A stretch of 64,000 bases of DNA, taken from contig RCNN01000023.1 of NCBI GenBank assembly GCA_003667245.1, positions 1 to 64,000 of the forward strand. The letters run 5' to 3'. Source of the stretch: Heterostelium multicystogenum. Lineage: Eukaryota > Evosea > Eumycetozoa > Acytosteliales > Acytosteliaceae. A program made the translations under genes and the position numbers. Every line of letters begins with the position of its first letter. Within the stretch, counting starts at the first letter, position 1. The notes below the pieces were generated by a model. That model had not been told where the DNA came from. It saw nothing but the letters and a program-made list of their open reading frames with translations, and ran no database searches. Positions 9,242-21,322 of this stretch are shown one piece after another.

Positions 9242-10961
9242 TTATTTAATGTAAATTCTAATCAATGCATAAATTATATTAAATAGAAGGAGTAATATTC
9301 CCAAGTTAAAGGAGTGAAGCAAACCAATGATAAAAATTCCGATAAGAAAAAACAGGGGATGATAAAGGTAGCTTGATAACTTCTTCTTATTGTTATTCTT
9401 TTGATTTTTGAACAGAGAGTTACTTGGACTATATAGTTTGAACAGAGATGACTTATGTTTCGACTTGGAAGACTTTGTTTTAGATGATTTTTTGGGAGTC
9501 GGGGAAATTGGAAGTGGTTGTATCAAATTAAATAAGTCATTCTCAGGAGAAATTTCAGAAGCTCCATCCATGTTGATTTGTTCTTCTAAACATCCAATAA
9601 ACTCTACCCATTGCAACCTTGGAGTGTTGGTACCCAACCAAAAAACCAACTGAAAACATCATATTGAAAAACTTGGAAGTGAGCTTGGATTTCTTTAAAT
9701 CATTTTAGAGTTATCTTATCATTCTTTATGTTGAGCATATCAACTCTTGTTTTGTTTAAAAGATGTATTTTTAATATCACCAAGGATTTACAAAAAAGAT
9801 TAATAAAACTTACATTTGACATATAATATCCCTAAAATTTGGTATTTCACCTTCTTTTGATAATTGACTTTGAATTTCTTCATAATATGATTCGAGTTCG
9901 TAAAAGCTTATAAAATCCATCACCATCAGTATCTAATACTCTAAACCAATAGTTAATTGACGCTGCTTTAGTCTTATCAATATCTGAAAGCAGAAACCAC
10001 AGGAAGTTTCTAAATGAAATACCACTAACTGGAGGTTGTTTAAATATGTGACATCGAATCACATTTTGTAAACATAGTTTTGTCGAAAGTCCATTTGAAA
10101 ATTGAATTAAATCTTGAGAATTTAGATAACTATCATGATCAGTGTCTAAAAGTTCAAATAATTTGCTAAGAACTTTTGAACTGCTTAAGAGAAAAGTAAC
10201 TTGAATTATCACTAGAAAGATCATCCAAGGTATCCAGAAGTCGAAGATTCAGCAAGAGATTACTTTCTTTCATTTCTGATAATGTTATTCTGTCAACTGA
10301 GTTTTTTGACATTGAATGAAGGATTCGTACAATTACAACATCGAAATAAAGTTCTTGATATTTCTTAGGAATAGAATATAGCTTCTTCAAACCAGGATGA
10401 TGATCCACCATTGTCTGTACCATTGGAATAAATGAATTATAATCCAACCATCTCCTCATTAGACATTCGGAACCACATAATATATTGAAAAGAATGGTAT
10501 CATTGTCTTTGTTCGCCAAATTCTTCAACCAAAATGAAATATAAGTTTGTTGATTGATTTCAATTGTTGATTCGATCGCTTTCTTATATAAAAGTCTAAC
10601 CACAACATTTGGAAGACTAATTAATCGAACTGTCAATTTATTGAAATCACCAAATGTCTTTAGTACACCTTTCTTTTTAAAGGTTTTTTCTATTGTTTTT
10701 AATCCAATATTTTGAATATCTGATTCCTGTTTATTATTATTATTATTATAAAATTTGAAAGTATCTAAAATAGTTCCATTTGATTTATTTGTTGTATCTA
10801 ATAATTGTTTTCTTTAATCATTAAAATTCAAAATTAGTTTATGGTATTTATCTTCATATAAATGAGAGTTTAAATGGAATTAATATCTACAATTTTTCGG
10901 TATCAATAATACATTGAGGATTCAGATTCAAATTTATTGGTTCGACTAAAACTGGCTCCAT
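9242..10961 (-). CDS. PP2A regulatory subunit B''-like protein (EF-hand) with hydrophobic C-terminal tail
   Basis: Regulatory subunit that recruits the PP2A catalytic core to substrates. Exon 1 is 10961-10891; intron 10890-10812; exon 2 is 10811-9814; intron 9813-9650; the last exon starts at 9649. Family hallmarks in order: HHPGLKKLYSIPKKYQELY, a VIVRILHSMSKNSVDRITL helix, SNLLLNLRLLDTLDDL, the first EF-hand FELLDTDHDSYLNSQDLIQF, FRNFLWFLLSDIDKTKAASI, and the second EF-hand WFRVLDTDGDGF followed (other frame) by YELESYYEEIQSQL. Two single-base breaks occur, one in an A4 run near 10195 and one near 9910; both repair in the obvious way. The reading frame across the last intron is unresolved. 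The last exon ends with a Ser/Lys linker and about 40 mostly hydrophobic residues (YHPLFFLIGIFIIGLLHSF), which B'' subunits do not normally have. Confidence 0.8.
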
Positions 10962-11689
10962 TGCTATTAATTATTAAAAATATTAATTTATATATATAAA
11001 CTAAAAAAAACTAATAAAATACTAAAGATATAAATTATATTATTAAAATAGTAGTTTGGTTATTAACATTGATTCATATGAAAAATAGATTGATTATATT
11101 TATGATTTATTAATTATATTTAAACTATTCATTAATTTTTAATATAAATGTTGTAAAGTGCTGGCTATTATTATCTTATTTATTTTTGATGGTAAATCAA
11201 CCAAACATATTGGAAGTAAACATTACAATTTCTCACACCTCCAATTCAAAGATTATTAGTTTAGATTCCAAACAATAGCATGCTATTGTTTTCCATGAGT
11301 AAAATACCATGACAATGTCAATTAAATCACTACATCACCCACTCTACTCAGACTATCAAATTTAAACACACATCATCATACAAAGAAACAAACATCAACA
11401 TTCTACACCCTACATCAATACATCATCATTATCATATAAAATAATTACACACTATTTCATTTTAATCTAATATTATATGAGTTTTGTTGATATTGCATAC
11501 ATCAAATGATATATATATCATATTAAATAGGCTGAGATTATTATTACGGTACCAAGCAAAAAAAATAGTAGAACAAACATATTTAACAAAAAAAACAGTA
11601 AATCAACAATTTACTATGGCGATTTACTTTGTATATGTATTGAATAATGTATGAACTGGAATAATCTTTATGGTTGCTTTGATATAAAT
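10962..11689. other. Intergenic region
   Basis: AT-rich spacer upstream of the B'' gene and downstream of the LRR gene. CAT/ACA-rich patch at 11340-11450. No gene seen. Confidence 0.6.
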
Positions 11690-13664
11690 TCAATTATTCC
11701 TTTTGTTCCATTTCTTCTTAGTTCTCTTGGTACTTTCATTTGGAAAGGTGTTTTTTGAAATGTTAAATTCGGTCAGCCAGCTCATTGTTGAGATGTCGCT
11801 CGCTATCGATGTCAGTGGATTATTGCAAAGCTCTATCTGGTGAAGTGACTTCATCTGTGAAAAAGTAGACTTTGGTACTGTTTCTATTTCGTTGTTGGAG
11901 AGATCTAAGGTGAGCAAGCGAGCTACTTCCTTAATATTAGATGGGATATGTTTGATTTGATTGTATGCACAAGATAATTTAGTGAGTGCGGTCAGATTAG
12001 AAATAGGTTCCAATTCGACAATCTGGTTGCCATTCAAATACAACTCTTCCAGTGAACTATTGAGGGATCGTCTGCAGATGAATGGTAGTGTATTCAGTAG
12101 GTTTCCGTCCAAATAAAGAATGGCTAATGTTGGTATATCATTGATTGAGTCATCAAGCTTATTAATCTTGTTTTTAGAAAGTATGATAGTGTGAAGTTTT
12201 GTATGGTGCGAACCAAATCCACAGTTGCTAAGTGATTCCAAATGATTAGACTCCAAGTTAAGCTGTACTAACTGCTTTTGACTGGAAAAACAATTCGGTT
12301 CAAAAGTTACTATGTTATTATGTGATAAATTAAGCATCTCGAGTGACTTATCATTGAAATCTGATGATCCGATTGTATCCAAGTGCTGGATGTTGTTATG
12401 TGATAAGTCTAAATTCTGCAGCCTGGGTAGATTGCCAATACACTCTGGCAACTTAGTTAAATTTGTTGTGTGATATTGATAGATGGGTAAGAGATAATGG
12501 TAATGGGCCAACGACTTCAATGATCTGGTTACGATCGAGCGCCAGTTTTTCCAACAAAGGCATTGATGATAAATCGGGTATACTAGTGAGCTGATTTGAA
12601 CATAGTAGCAATATTTTAAAGTGATTTGAAGGTGCTTTAAAGATAATCTCGGTGATATCTGGGGTATTATTGTAGTGTAAAGATTCTATTTTGTTTTTGC
12701 GATAAAACTATCTTTTGAAGATTCTTTAGTGATCCGATGTGACTAGGAATACTAGTCAATTGGTTATCATATATATTGAGTGACTCCACATTCGAACAAT
12801 AAACGATCCATCTTGGAATATCAGCGATCTGATTATGTGAAATATCTATTCTTTTTATCATTCCCAGCCCAATGGGAATTTCAATTAGAAGATGGCCATT
12901 CTATTCCATTCAACTGTTTATAACTGTCAAAGATGGTTAGAAAGATATTAAAACTGATTCAATGATTCGACATCCTTACCTCCAATCTATATCTATAGTA
13001 TTATCTTTATCATTAATGCAACCATTAGTATCTGTATTTATAACTTCTATTTGCTTAAATAGTTGTTGCAGTAATGGTTGTTTAATCATTTGGTCTGATG
13101 CTGTAGTTAGCAATTGAGTTGTGGATTGATTGCTATCTGCTGAAATCATAGATAAAAAAGGAAACGAGTCCGAAGGTGACTTGGATTGATCGAGTGATGG
13201 GCAGCTGCCAACAACATTTCCAACTGAATTTGGTAATGATTTAGAACAGTAAATTGAATTCTGTTCAGGTGAATTAGGCGGTACCGATAGATTCAAAGGC
13301 GATGTAGAGTATTGTTGATAGCTATTATCATTATTACTTTTACTATTTGATTTTACTTTACTATTATTATTATTTGAATTCTTGGGATTAGGTGATACAG
13401 ATGAAGATTTAGATCCATTAGTAGAGATATTGTTTGTTGTTTTGATCAAGGTATTCAGTATTGGCTACACTATTTGATTTGAGATGTGATTTTTTAGACT
13501 TTGTATGCTGTTGATAGGTGTTTTGGTGATAAAAACAATGATTCTTTTATGTTGGCCAGCATCAGATGATGTTCTTGTTTTTCTAGTTTTGGTACACTCA
13601 AACTATTACTATTGCTATTACTGTTTGTTAAATTTGACTTGTTACTACTGCTTATATTTCCCAT
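11690..13664 (-). CDS. Leucine-rich repeat protein with N-myristoylation start
   Basis: The ATG at 13664 begins MGNISSSNKSN, a good N-myristoylation signal (Gly2, Ser6), so membrane attachment is likely. Roughly the first 200 residues are low-complexity Ser/Asn/Pro-rich sequence ending in IDIDWR. An intron follows near 12980-12890. The remainder is a run of 12 or more typical 23-residue LRRs (xxLxxLxLSxNxI), for example LQNLDLSHNNIQHLD and LEMLNLSHNNIVTFEP. It ends in a basic tail (RTKKKWNKRNN). No kinase, Roc/COR or phosphatase domain follows, so the protein probably works as a membrane-tethered binding scaffold. Frame breaks are seen near 13500, 12700 (T-rich run) and 12465, and LRR sequence continues on both sides of the latter two. 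The exact family is uncertain. Confidence 0.75.
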
Positions 13665-13997
13665 TATACAAACAACCAAGTCTCACAAATGTAACTAACT
13701 AAGAACAATATCTTTATCTTATCTCAATCTTTATTTATATCTACTAATAATATAAAATATATATTATTGTTGTTGTTGTTGTTGTTGTTGATATTGTTTA
13801 AATAAAATTAGAAATATATATTTAAATAATGATTTATCTATTTATTAATTATTGTAATATTAACATTAATAAAATATTTATAATAGAATATTGGACATCA
13901 TATCATATTGAATAAAAACAATGCTGACTAAATCAACACCTAAATGTCAGACAAACACCAACACCAACAACAACTACAACAACAATAAACAACGTTT

Positions 13998-14285
13998 TTA
14001 AAATAATAATCCACTCAAACCTAACACACACACACACACTAACACATCCCGAGTAAACCAATAATCCGTAGGATATCTCATATTTATAATGGTGCACAGG
14101 CAATCTGTGAAATTTATAATTACTAATTTGGAATAAGATGAAGTCAATACGTTTCGTAGAGATCTTAATCCTATGGTGTAGCCGATTATTGTTAGAATGA
14201 TTATATCACCAAAATCACATCTCAGTGGACATGTGTTGTTAGTTGTGTATGATTTTTGACGAATCCTTCGTCTAAAACCCCGCAA
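13998..14285 (-). CDS. Possible small ORF of unknown function
   Basis: A 95-codon frame starting MRGFRRRIRQKSYTTNN and turning hydrophobic (DIIILTIIGYTIGLRSL). Base composition is more balanced than the flanks, but I see no intron signals or family features. The end reads through CA-repeat DNA (VCVCVLGL), which argues against it. It lies head to head with the Dus4 gene. Doubtful. Confidence 0.2.
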   Translation of the reverse strand: MRGFRRRIRQKSYTTNNTCPLRCDFGDIIILTIIGYTIGLRSLRNVLTSSYSKLVIINFTDCLCTIINMRYPTDYWFTRDVLVCVCVLGLSGLLF

Positions 14286-14370
14286 GCATTAATATTTTAA
14301 TGAGACGTTGTTCTTATTTTCTCGAATTTGAAAGAAGTATCAACCATTGTTCTAAAGAATAACATACGAG

Positions 14371-15554
14371 ATGAATATAAAATAACCTCGATAATATTAT
14401 TAATAATAATAATAGTTATAATAATAGTAATAGTAGTAGTAGAGATGATTATTTTGAAAATGAAGATTTAGATGATATAAATGATGATACAATAGATACA
14501 GATTATAAATTAAGTAATGATTTTAAAAGTTACAAACAACAACATTAGATAGTGCAAAGAGTAATAAGACATTGCTAGAGAGAGTACATGATGGTGAATT
14601 TATGAAGATAGCTGCACCTATGGTCAGGTTCAGTAGATTACCTTTCAGACTTCTCTGTAAGAAATGGGGTTGTGATATTACTTATTCTCCTATGATACTG
14701 GCAGAAGCATTCAACAGAAGTCAACATGCAAGAGACTCTGATTTTTTCAACAAATATATGTATGTTACTCTAGTGAAACTATGCACTACCCCTTTGATGA
14801 TGAATGCTAATTATTAGACTTATTCATTACTACTCAGTTGATGATGCATTGATAGTACAGTTTTGCTGCTAATTCAGCAGAGGAATTATGTGCAGCTGCG
14901 GAAAAAGTGGCTAAAATTGTCAAGGTGTAGATATAACTGCGGTTGTCCTCAGAAATGGGTGATGAAGGAAGGATATGGTGCAAACTTGTTGCAGCATCCA
15001 GACAAGATTACAGATATGGTGAAGCAAGTGAACAATCGTGTTGGAATACCTATTTCTATCAAGATTCGAGTGGATAAAGATTTGCGCAAAACAGTGGAAC
15101 TCGTACGCCAAGCCGAAGCCGCTGGTGTCTCGTGGCTTGCTGTGCACGGACGTACATCGTCACAGCGTAGCTCGCACCCTGTCGACTATGAGGCAATCAA
15201 ACTGGTGAAAGAATCAGTGTCGATCCCAGTGTTTGCTAACGGAGACATATTCACATTGCAGCAGGCAGAAGAAGTAAGAGAGCGTACCAAAAGTCAACGG
15301 AGTCATGTCAGCGCGTGGCATTCTCTGCAATCCGGCGCTGTTCAAGGGATTCAATGTGACACCTCCCGAATGTATATCGGACTTCCTCGACATCTACACC
15401 GAATACGGTGGACTGCACCCCAACATTTTTCACAGACATCTCATGTACATGCTCTTTGATGTTCACAACAAGAATGAGAAACTGGAATTCAACCGACTTA
15501 ATACAACCTCTGGGTATCATAGATTACCTCAAAGACAAATATCTATTTGAATAA
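14371..15554 (+). CDS. dus4l: tRNA-dihydrouridine synthase, Dus4 type
   Basis: FMN enzyme that reduces uridine in the D-loop of tRNAs. Motifs in order: MKIAAPMVRFSRLPFRLL, the CDITYSPMILAEAFNRS segment, ALIVQFAANSAEEL (after a one-base shift), VDINCGCPQKWVMKEGYGAN with the catalytic Cys, PISIKIRVDKDLRKTVEL, GVSWLAVHGRTSSQR, SIPVFANGDIF, GVMSARGILCNPALFKGF and FHRHLMYMLF. An intron begins at about 14760 (gtatgtt) and ends before DDALIVQ. The N-terminal extension from the ATG at 14371 is Asn/Ser/Asp-rich, as often in dictyostelids; it needs one extra A in an A4 run to be in frame. Several more single-base shifts (14550, 14860, 14925, 15290, 15515) break an otherwise complete enzyme. The true end is LKDKYLFE then TAA at 15552-15554. 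Convergent with ykt6. Confidence 0.85.
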
Positions 15555-15715
15555 ATCAACCAAGACACTAGATAAATAACTAATTTAACAGATTTATTAT
15601 TACACAAAGAGTGCAAATGGAGTAAAGGATAAAATCAACTATGATGTTTGTTTGTTTGTTTTATGGATTTATGTGAAAATGTATTACTATTATTATTATT
15701 ATATCTGTGGCCTGC

Positions 15716-16325
15716 TTACATATATCCACAGCATTTATTCATGCTTTCTGCGTTCTTCATGAATGCTTTACTTTGGAAACCTAAATCCTCACTCTTTGCT
15801 GCAAGATCCTCGAGCTTAGCACCACGTTGACCAAGCTGTTCTACTGTTTTCTTTACAATTGATATGGTTTCGTCTAAATTCTTTTGCAAGCTGAGCATTG
15901 GATCAGCTTCGTGTGGGTTCTGGTATTTAAGGATAGTCTGTTCGAGTTGAGAGGTGTGTAGAACTCAGTGTCGGCAATAGCCGACTTCCACTTTTCACCG
16001 TGTGCAGCAGTAAATTGCTCCATAGCTACTTTTCGTCAGCACATGTGCCACACGCTCTGGATATTCACCATCGGTCAAAACTGCGCATGCCAAGCCGCTT
16101 GGTGAAAGAAAAGCATGACACACTTTTTTGCTTGACTCATGAACCACACTTAGACGTTCATTTATATTGATTCTCTCTACAGTCTCTCTCGACACAAACA
16201 GACAAATTTCTTTTAGCTGGTGATCTCTGGAAGAATCCAATCGATGACAACTCATACACAATACTCAAGAGTATTGGTTTCTGTCCTGGAACTGCTTTAA
16301 ACAATGCAATTGAAAATATAATCAT
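15716..16325 (-). CDS. ykt6: R-SNARE Ykt6
   Basis: Lipid-anchored SNARE of ER-Golgi, endosomal and autophagosomal fusion. The start ATG at 16325 opens an N-terminal longin domain with SSIGFFQRSPAKE and, in the next frame, FVSRETVERININERLSVV and DGEYPERVAHVL. After further shifts come LKYQNPHEADP and the SNARE coiled coil NLDETISIVKKTVEQLGQRGAKLEDL with the central Arg of R-SNAREs. It ends FMKNAESMNKCCGYM: a palmitoylatable Cys followed by a CAAX box (CGYM) for prenylation. About 200 residues, as expected. No intron seen. Frame breaks near 16220, 16020 and 15935 are single-base and leave the conserved order intact, so I treat them as sequencing indels. Confidence 0.9.
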
Positions 16326-18176
16326 GTTTTTCTCTATTTAACAGTATATCAATGTATATCTACTATCTATCTAACTTTTCAATTTGATCTGATAATTAAC
16401 ACTAGTGTCTGTCTTTTTGTTTAAATAGCTTCAACTAATTATCTATTCTATCTAGTTATGTATAATCTTTGTTATTTAACTGATCTAAAATATAATACTT
16501 GTGTTTAAAATAAATATTCAATAAATAAATAAATATATAAGTCTTGTTGTTTCTTTAAATATCTTGTATTTTTGGTTTTTTTTTTAAAAATGTTCAATTT
16601 TAAAATGTTAATTATTATTATTATTATTGTGTTTATATTTAATTTTTAATTAATGGTTTATTTGGTGTATATTTTATATTTTGAAATGTGTTTTTTATTT
16701 TATTTTATTTGAGTTTTGTTGTAATTAAAAAAAAGAATAATATAACATAAAAATTAAATAAATAGGTGTGTTTTTTAGTATTTATATATATATTTGCAAA
16801 CGTGGTTTGTCGATTTGTTTGAAAATAATTTTTCTTTTTTTAAATTTCTGTGTAAATTCATTTTGACATTTCTTGTTTTTTCTTTGTTTGCAAACAAAAG
16901 GAGGAATTCTTTTATATCTATTTTGACTTTGGACTTTGTTGACTGGTTTTTCAGTGATTACAAAGATCAATTCAATTAATAAATTAAATAGATGAACATT
17001 CAATTTTTTTTATATGTACAATTGGGCGGTTTAAGTGTTACAAATTTACTAGTTAATTTCTTAATATTAAATATCTGATGACTAATGTCTTCTGATTGGC
17101 AGTACAAATGAGGCGAATGGATCATATGGGATCCAAACACTGGCATTATTTTCAGACTGTAAGACCATATCACCAATACTATTATTAATATTAATTGATT
17201 GATGATGACGATGCTGCTGATGAGATGTGGAGCATCTAATTATACTTAAATTTCCTAAATTCAGCACGGTCCAATTAATAATTGTGTGGGTATTTATCGG
17301 ATCACTCTACTTACTTAGTAGCATTTCCAATACAAAACTTAAACTATGAGATAAGATATTTAGACTTTGTATTATATTGATAAACTATTGCAAATAAATA
17401 TTGATTGGATAATGTTTATATGATTTAATCATCTTGATATTTATATAAAGATATTTGTATTACATTGGTTTAATGTTGGTTGCATTAAGGATTCTTACAC
17501 CTTACATATATATTTTAGTAAAGAGATAATCATTTTTGACAAAACCTAAACATTTATGAAAAAGCTACAACTACATCCTCACATGTCTCATTTAAATATA
17601 TTGTACACTTTATTAAAGATATGAACTTACTTATTGAATGATGAAGAGGTTTCAACATAATTCGATTGTGTATACAATAGTAAATAATAATAATCATAAT
17701 AATAAATGAATGCAACTACATTGAATGAATGAATGAATTAATTAATTATCATAAATCAATCAATTGTTTGGTGGTTGGTTTGGTTGTTACTGCCTTGTGT
17801 ACAATGGATTGATACAATAAATTCGATCAATATTATTATTGGATTTTGAGATAGTTTGCTACAAACTACTACTAGTTACTAAGTAGAAAGCAAGTTAATC
17901 ATAAGCATAATCAATTCTATCCATCTTCAAAATCTCTCAATTGATTTGACTCTTTCAAACATCACCAACATCATATGATAGGATAAGTTAATAACCATAA
18001 AACAACTTTAAATAAATTTAAATTTGAGGTATGTAAATTACAAATTTTGGCGCGCGCCACACAACTTCTCATTCACTAAAATTTATTATCAACAACAAGG
18101 ATTTGGTAACTTAAAGTCCAATAATAACTATACTAATATATAATAAACTAATACAATACAAGTATCACAATTAAAA
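16326..18176. other. Intergenic region with one weak ORF
   Basis: Very AT-rich spacer between ykt6 and mad2, which are divergent. The only coding-like part is a minus-strand 61-codon frame at 17267-17082 (SSHQQ/HRHHQ-rich then SIGDMVLQSENNASVWIPYD), more GC-balanced than its surroundings and preceded by gtaagt near 17315. It could be the last exon of a small gene or a gene relic. The rest shows nothing. Confidence 0.4.
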
Positions 18177-19074
18177 ATGTTGCAATCTGTAGCAACTAAA
18201 AATAATATTACTCTTAAAGGATCGACTGATATTGTAACTGAATTCTTTTGTAAGTAAATTCTCTATTTAGAAATGATATGATATCTCTTTTCTTCTTCTT
18301 CCTCCTCTTCTACATATAAATGATAATATTAATAACATCTATAAACTAACAACCACTCTGTTGATCATTATCATAATAATAATATTAGCATATAGTATCA
18401 ATAGTATATTGTTTCAAAGAGGTGTTTATCCACCAGAGACATTTTCTAGAGTTGCAAAATATGGATTGTCCATTCTCGTGACAACTGATCAGGAATTGAA
18501 GAATTATCTAGACAACGTTTTAAAGCAACTCTCACAATGGCTGATGACCGGTGACGTTCAAAAGTTAGTCCTTGTCATTACTGATGTCGTTACAAAGGAT
18601 GTTTTGGAGAGATGGGTATTCGACGTACAAACCGATCTACCAAATCCATCAGAGTATGTAAACTTTTAACATATTCAATAGTCCTGCCTGCGATTATTGG
18701 AATTTAATAATCATCTAATGCTGGTTTGATTTGCTAAATGTAGAGCTCCAAAAACAAAGCCTGAGAAGGAGATTATGAATGAAATTCAAGCAATCATTAG
18801 ACAAATCACAGCAAGTGTTACGTTCCTTCCACTTCTGCCAAGTGCATGTACATTCGATCTTTTGGTTTACACAAACAAAGATATTACAGTTCCACAGAAA
18901 TGGGAAGAGAGTGATCCACAATATATTACAAACAGCCAACATGTTAGACTTCGTTCATTTACAACCACTGTAAGTTAGCTACAAAACAACCAACTCTCAA
19001 CCACTAACATGTCGCAACTACCTCTCAAATAGATTCACAAAGTTGATACAATGGTGGCTTATAAATTAGGTTAA
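18177..19074 (+). CDS. mad2: Spindle-assembly checkpoint protein Mad2 (HORMA domain)
   Basis: Inhibits Cdc20-APC/C until kinetochores attach. Four exons: 18177-18249, 18389-18653, 18744-18969 and 19033-19074, all GT..AG, joining in frame to about 201 residues, the normal Mad2 length. Diagnostic stretches: GSTDIVTEFF, INSILFQRGVYPPETF, KYGLSILVTTDQELKNYL, RQITASVTFLPLLP, FDLLVYTNKD, WEESDPQYITNSQ and the seat-belt region VRLRSFTTT followed by IHKVDTMVAYKLG. No frameshift, no missing motif. The first intron (139 bp) is rich in T/C and AT repeats. Confidence 0.96.
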
Positions 19075-19512
19075 GAAATCGAAGAAAGCTTTAGTTATAT
19101 TACAATTAAATTAGATTAGATTAAAAGTACAATAAAAATAATATTTTATTGTATAGTTTTAAAGTTACAATCATCAACATAGAAACAGATGACAGGATTA
19201 TATTCAAACAACTTGTTTCAAATAATGTGATTTAAGTGATACCATATTCTGTATTGGATTTACCAGTAACAATGCATTTCCATTGTTTTTAAAAACAAAC
19301 CGAGTCTTTGGGGTTTAATGGAAAAAAGTGTTGATATTGTAAAATCGTGGGTTGCATCTTTAACAAACTCTATCGAGGTTATCACTTAATTGTGATCTTT
19401 GAAAGTAATATAAATAATATATTTTGAAATGATAATTACACTATGAAAAATACAATAAAAAACAATAAAACCTTGATAAGTAAGGCAAGGAATAATCGAT
19501 TATTACTCTATT
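19075..19512. other. Convergent intergenic region
   Basis: Shared 3' region of mad2 and presenilin. AT-rich with AATAAA-like motifs near 19130 and 19455. No gene. Confidence 0.6.
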
Positions 19513-21322
19513 TTATATAAATAATTGTTCTGTACTAAGATATTGTACAAAAGGTGTAAGGAAAATACTTGATATAAAATAGTATAAAGTTCCAAGGGCA
19601 ATACTAATTGGTAGTGCAGGTAAAGCTCTTCTATAAATGGCCAACAACAACAGTGTTATAAATAAACCCTATAATAGTATTAATATTATATCCTTTACTT
19701 GTTAAATTCGAATGTTATAGTACATACAGTTAAAATCGCAACAAAACATATAAAAACAATTCCGATTTCTTTATAAGCAGCTCTTCCTACTAGGACACTG
19801 TAGAAAACAAAGTCACCAAGTCCCAACTTGATTCCTTTACCTTTATCCACGGATATGGAGTTTTGAGAATTAGAGAGTTCTGATTGGATACCAGTGGACA
19901 TACTCTCACTATTGGGAGAGCTTTTTGGTTCTATCATCTCTGATTGAGTGAAAGAAGGTAAGTTAATTGGGAGCATAGTTTGTGTTGGTAGTGGTGATGG
20001 TTTTGGACATGAACTATTGCTATTCAAATTGTTGATTGTTCTGTTATGCTGAGGAGAAGTTGTCATTTCCACACATGTCCCAGTCTCTGCCATTCCAATG
20101 AATACAGATGCATTGTAAATTAAAGCAGGAATACTTTCACCTCTTTTCTTGGCTGTCTCTATCAATTGTTGCAATGGACCACCAGGACAAAGGACAGCAA
20201 ATATATCATAGATTGAAACTAATGCTAAAATTGCCCAAGTTGTCCATGAAGGGAATCTTGCCAAAAACAAAGCCTAATATGAACCAATTAATGATAAAGC
20301 TATATAGTTATGTAAATTAGGATATACTTACTAAAAATGAACTTAAACACACTAAATAAGCCTGATTTAGAAACAATGGGCAGAACCAAAAAATGCAAAC
20401 TATACCTCCAGCACTGAAATTCCAAATTATAAAATATAAAAGTAATGTAATCCAGCGATAGATTCATGTATGTTAAGACCATTCTAAAACAACTTAAAGT
20501 TAGTATGAATCCACTATAAATTTTTTAATTTGATATATACATAAACAAGAATCCTCCAAATACACCTAGTAGTAAGATTGATGTTGCCATTAACCATCCA
20601 TAGAGAGCTTTCATAAATCTAAATTTATACAAAATGACCATGATAATTGTACTCAGTACTACTACTCCCAAGAATATTAAAGAATTGATCAATGTATTAA
20701 CCACAACTTGTTGAATATTTGGATCCGTTTCGAAACTGGAAGCACCATTAAAAGTTACATGATTACTAAGATTAGAGGACATCGCCTTAGAATCAGTTAC
20801 AGATATTGAACGAAGTGTAGCTGTTACTATCAGCATGCTAAAAAATACAGGAATGGCCACCTGAACCATTTGATTTGAGTAATCTACTAAACTTGGTTGC
20901 TCTATCTCTTCAACTTCAGTTTCTTCGAAATCACTATCGCTGTCTGATACATCATCGGTAATGTTTGATTCCAAAGGTGATAATGGTGTCCCAGATATTT
21001 TATTATTTACAGATCCCATCTTTGGACTAACGAATAATACACTACTTTTACAATCTATTTCTATATCACTATCTGTGTCACTTTCAATTCTATCTATATT
21101 TATATTTTGTTTCCTATTATTTTTACTATTTAAACTATTACTTTTGTTACTATTTATATTTATTACAACATCACCATTCACTAAAATTTTTGGTGTCGAT
21201 ACATTATTACTAATACTATTATTATTATTATTATTATTATTAATTTCTCTATTATTCTCTCTATTATTAATATTTTCTATAGGAGATGGACTCCTATTTT
21301 CAGTGTTGTCATTTGGCATCAT
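19513..21322 (-). CDS. psen: Presenilin, catalytic subunit of gamma-secretase
   Basis: Intramembrane aspartyl protease. The N-terminus (from ATG 21322) is a cytosolic disordered region with an Asn run and an acidic Ser/Asp/Glu patch, followed by the first membrane helices. Exons: 21322-20541, 20483-20332, 20273 to about 19727, and a last exon to 19513; all introns GT..AG. Catalytic motif 1 is SIYDIFAVLCPGGPLQQL, motif 2 is KLGLGDFVFYSVLVG, and the PAL motif is ALPALPISIALG. Between them is a long hydrophilic loop rich in Asn, Ser and Pro. CFVAILT|GLFITLLLLAI across the last intron matches the metazoan protein closely. One extra T in a T4 run near 20432 breaks exon 2 (the conserved IIWNF appears when removed). 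Probably orthologous to one of the two D. discoideum presenilins; I cannot say which. Confidence 0.95.

Noticed and set aside
9408..9653. Plus-strand 81-codon frame overlapping the last exon of the B'' gene
   Set aside because: The minus-strand frame over the same bases is longer and has a splice acceptor; the plus frame ends at the intron boundary by chance.
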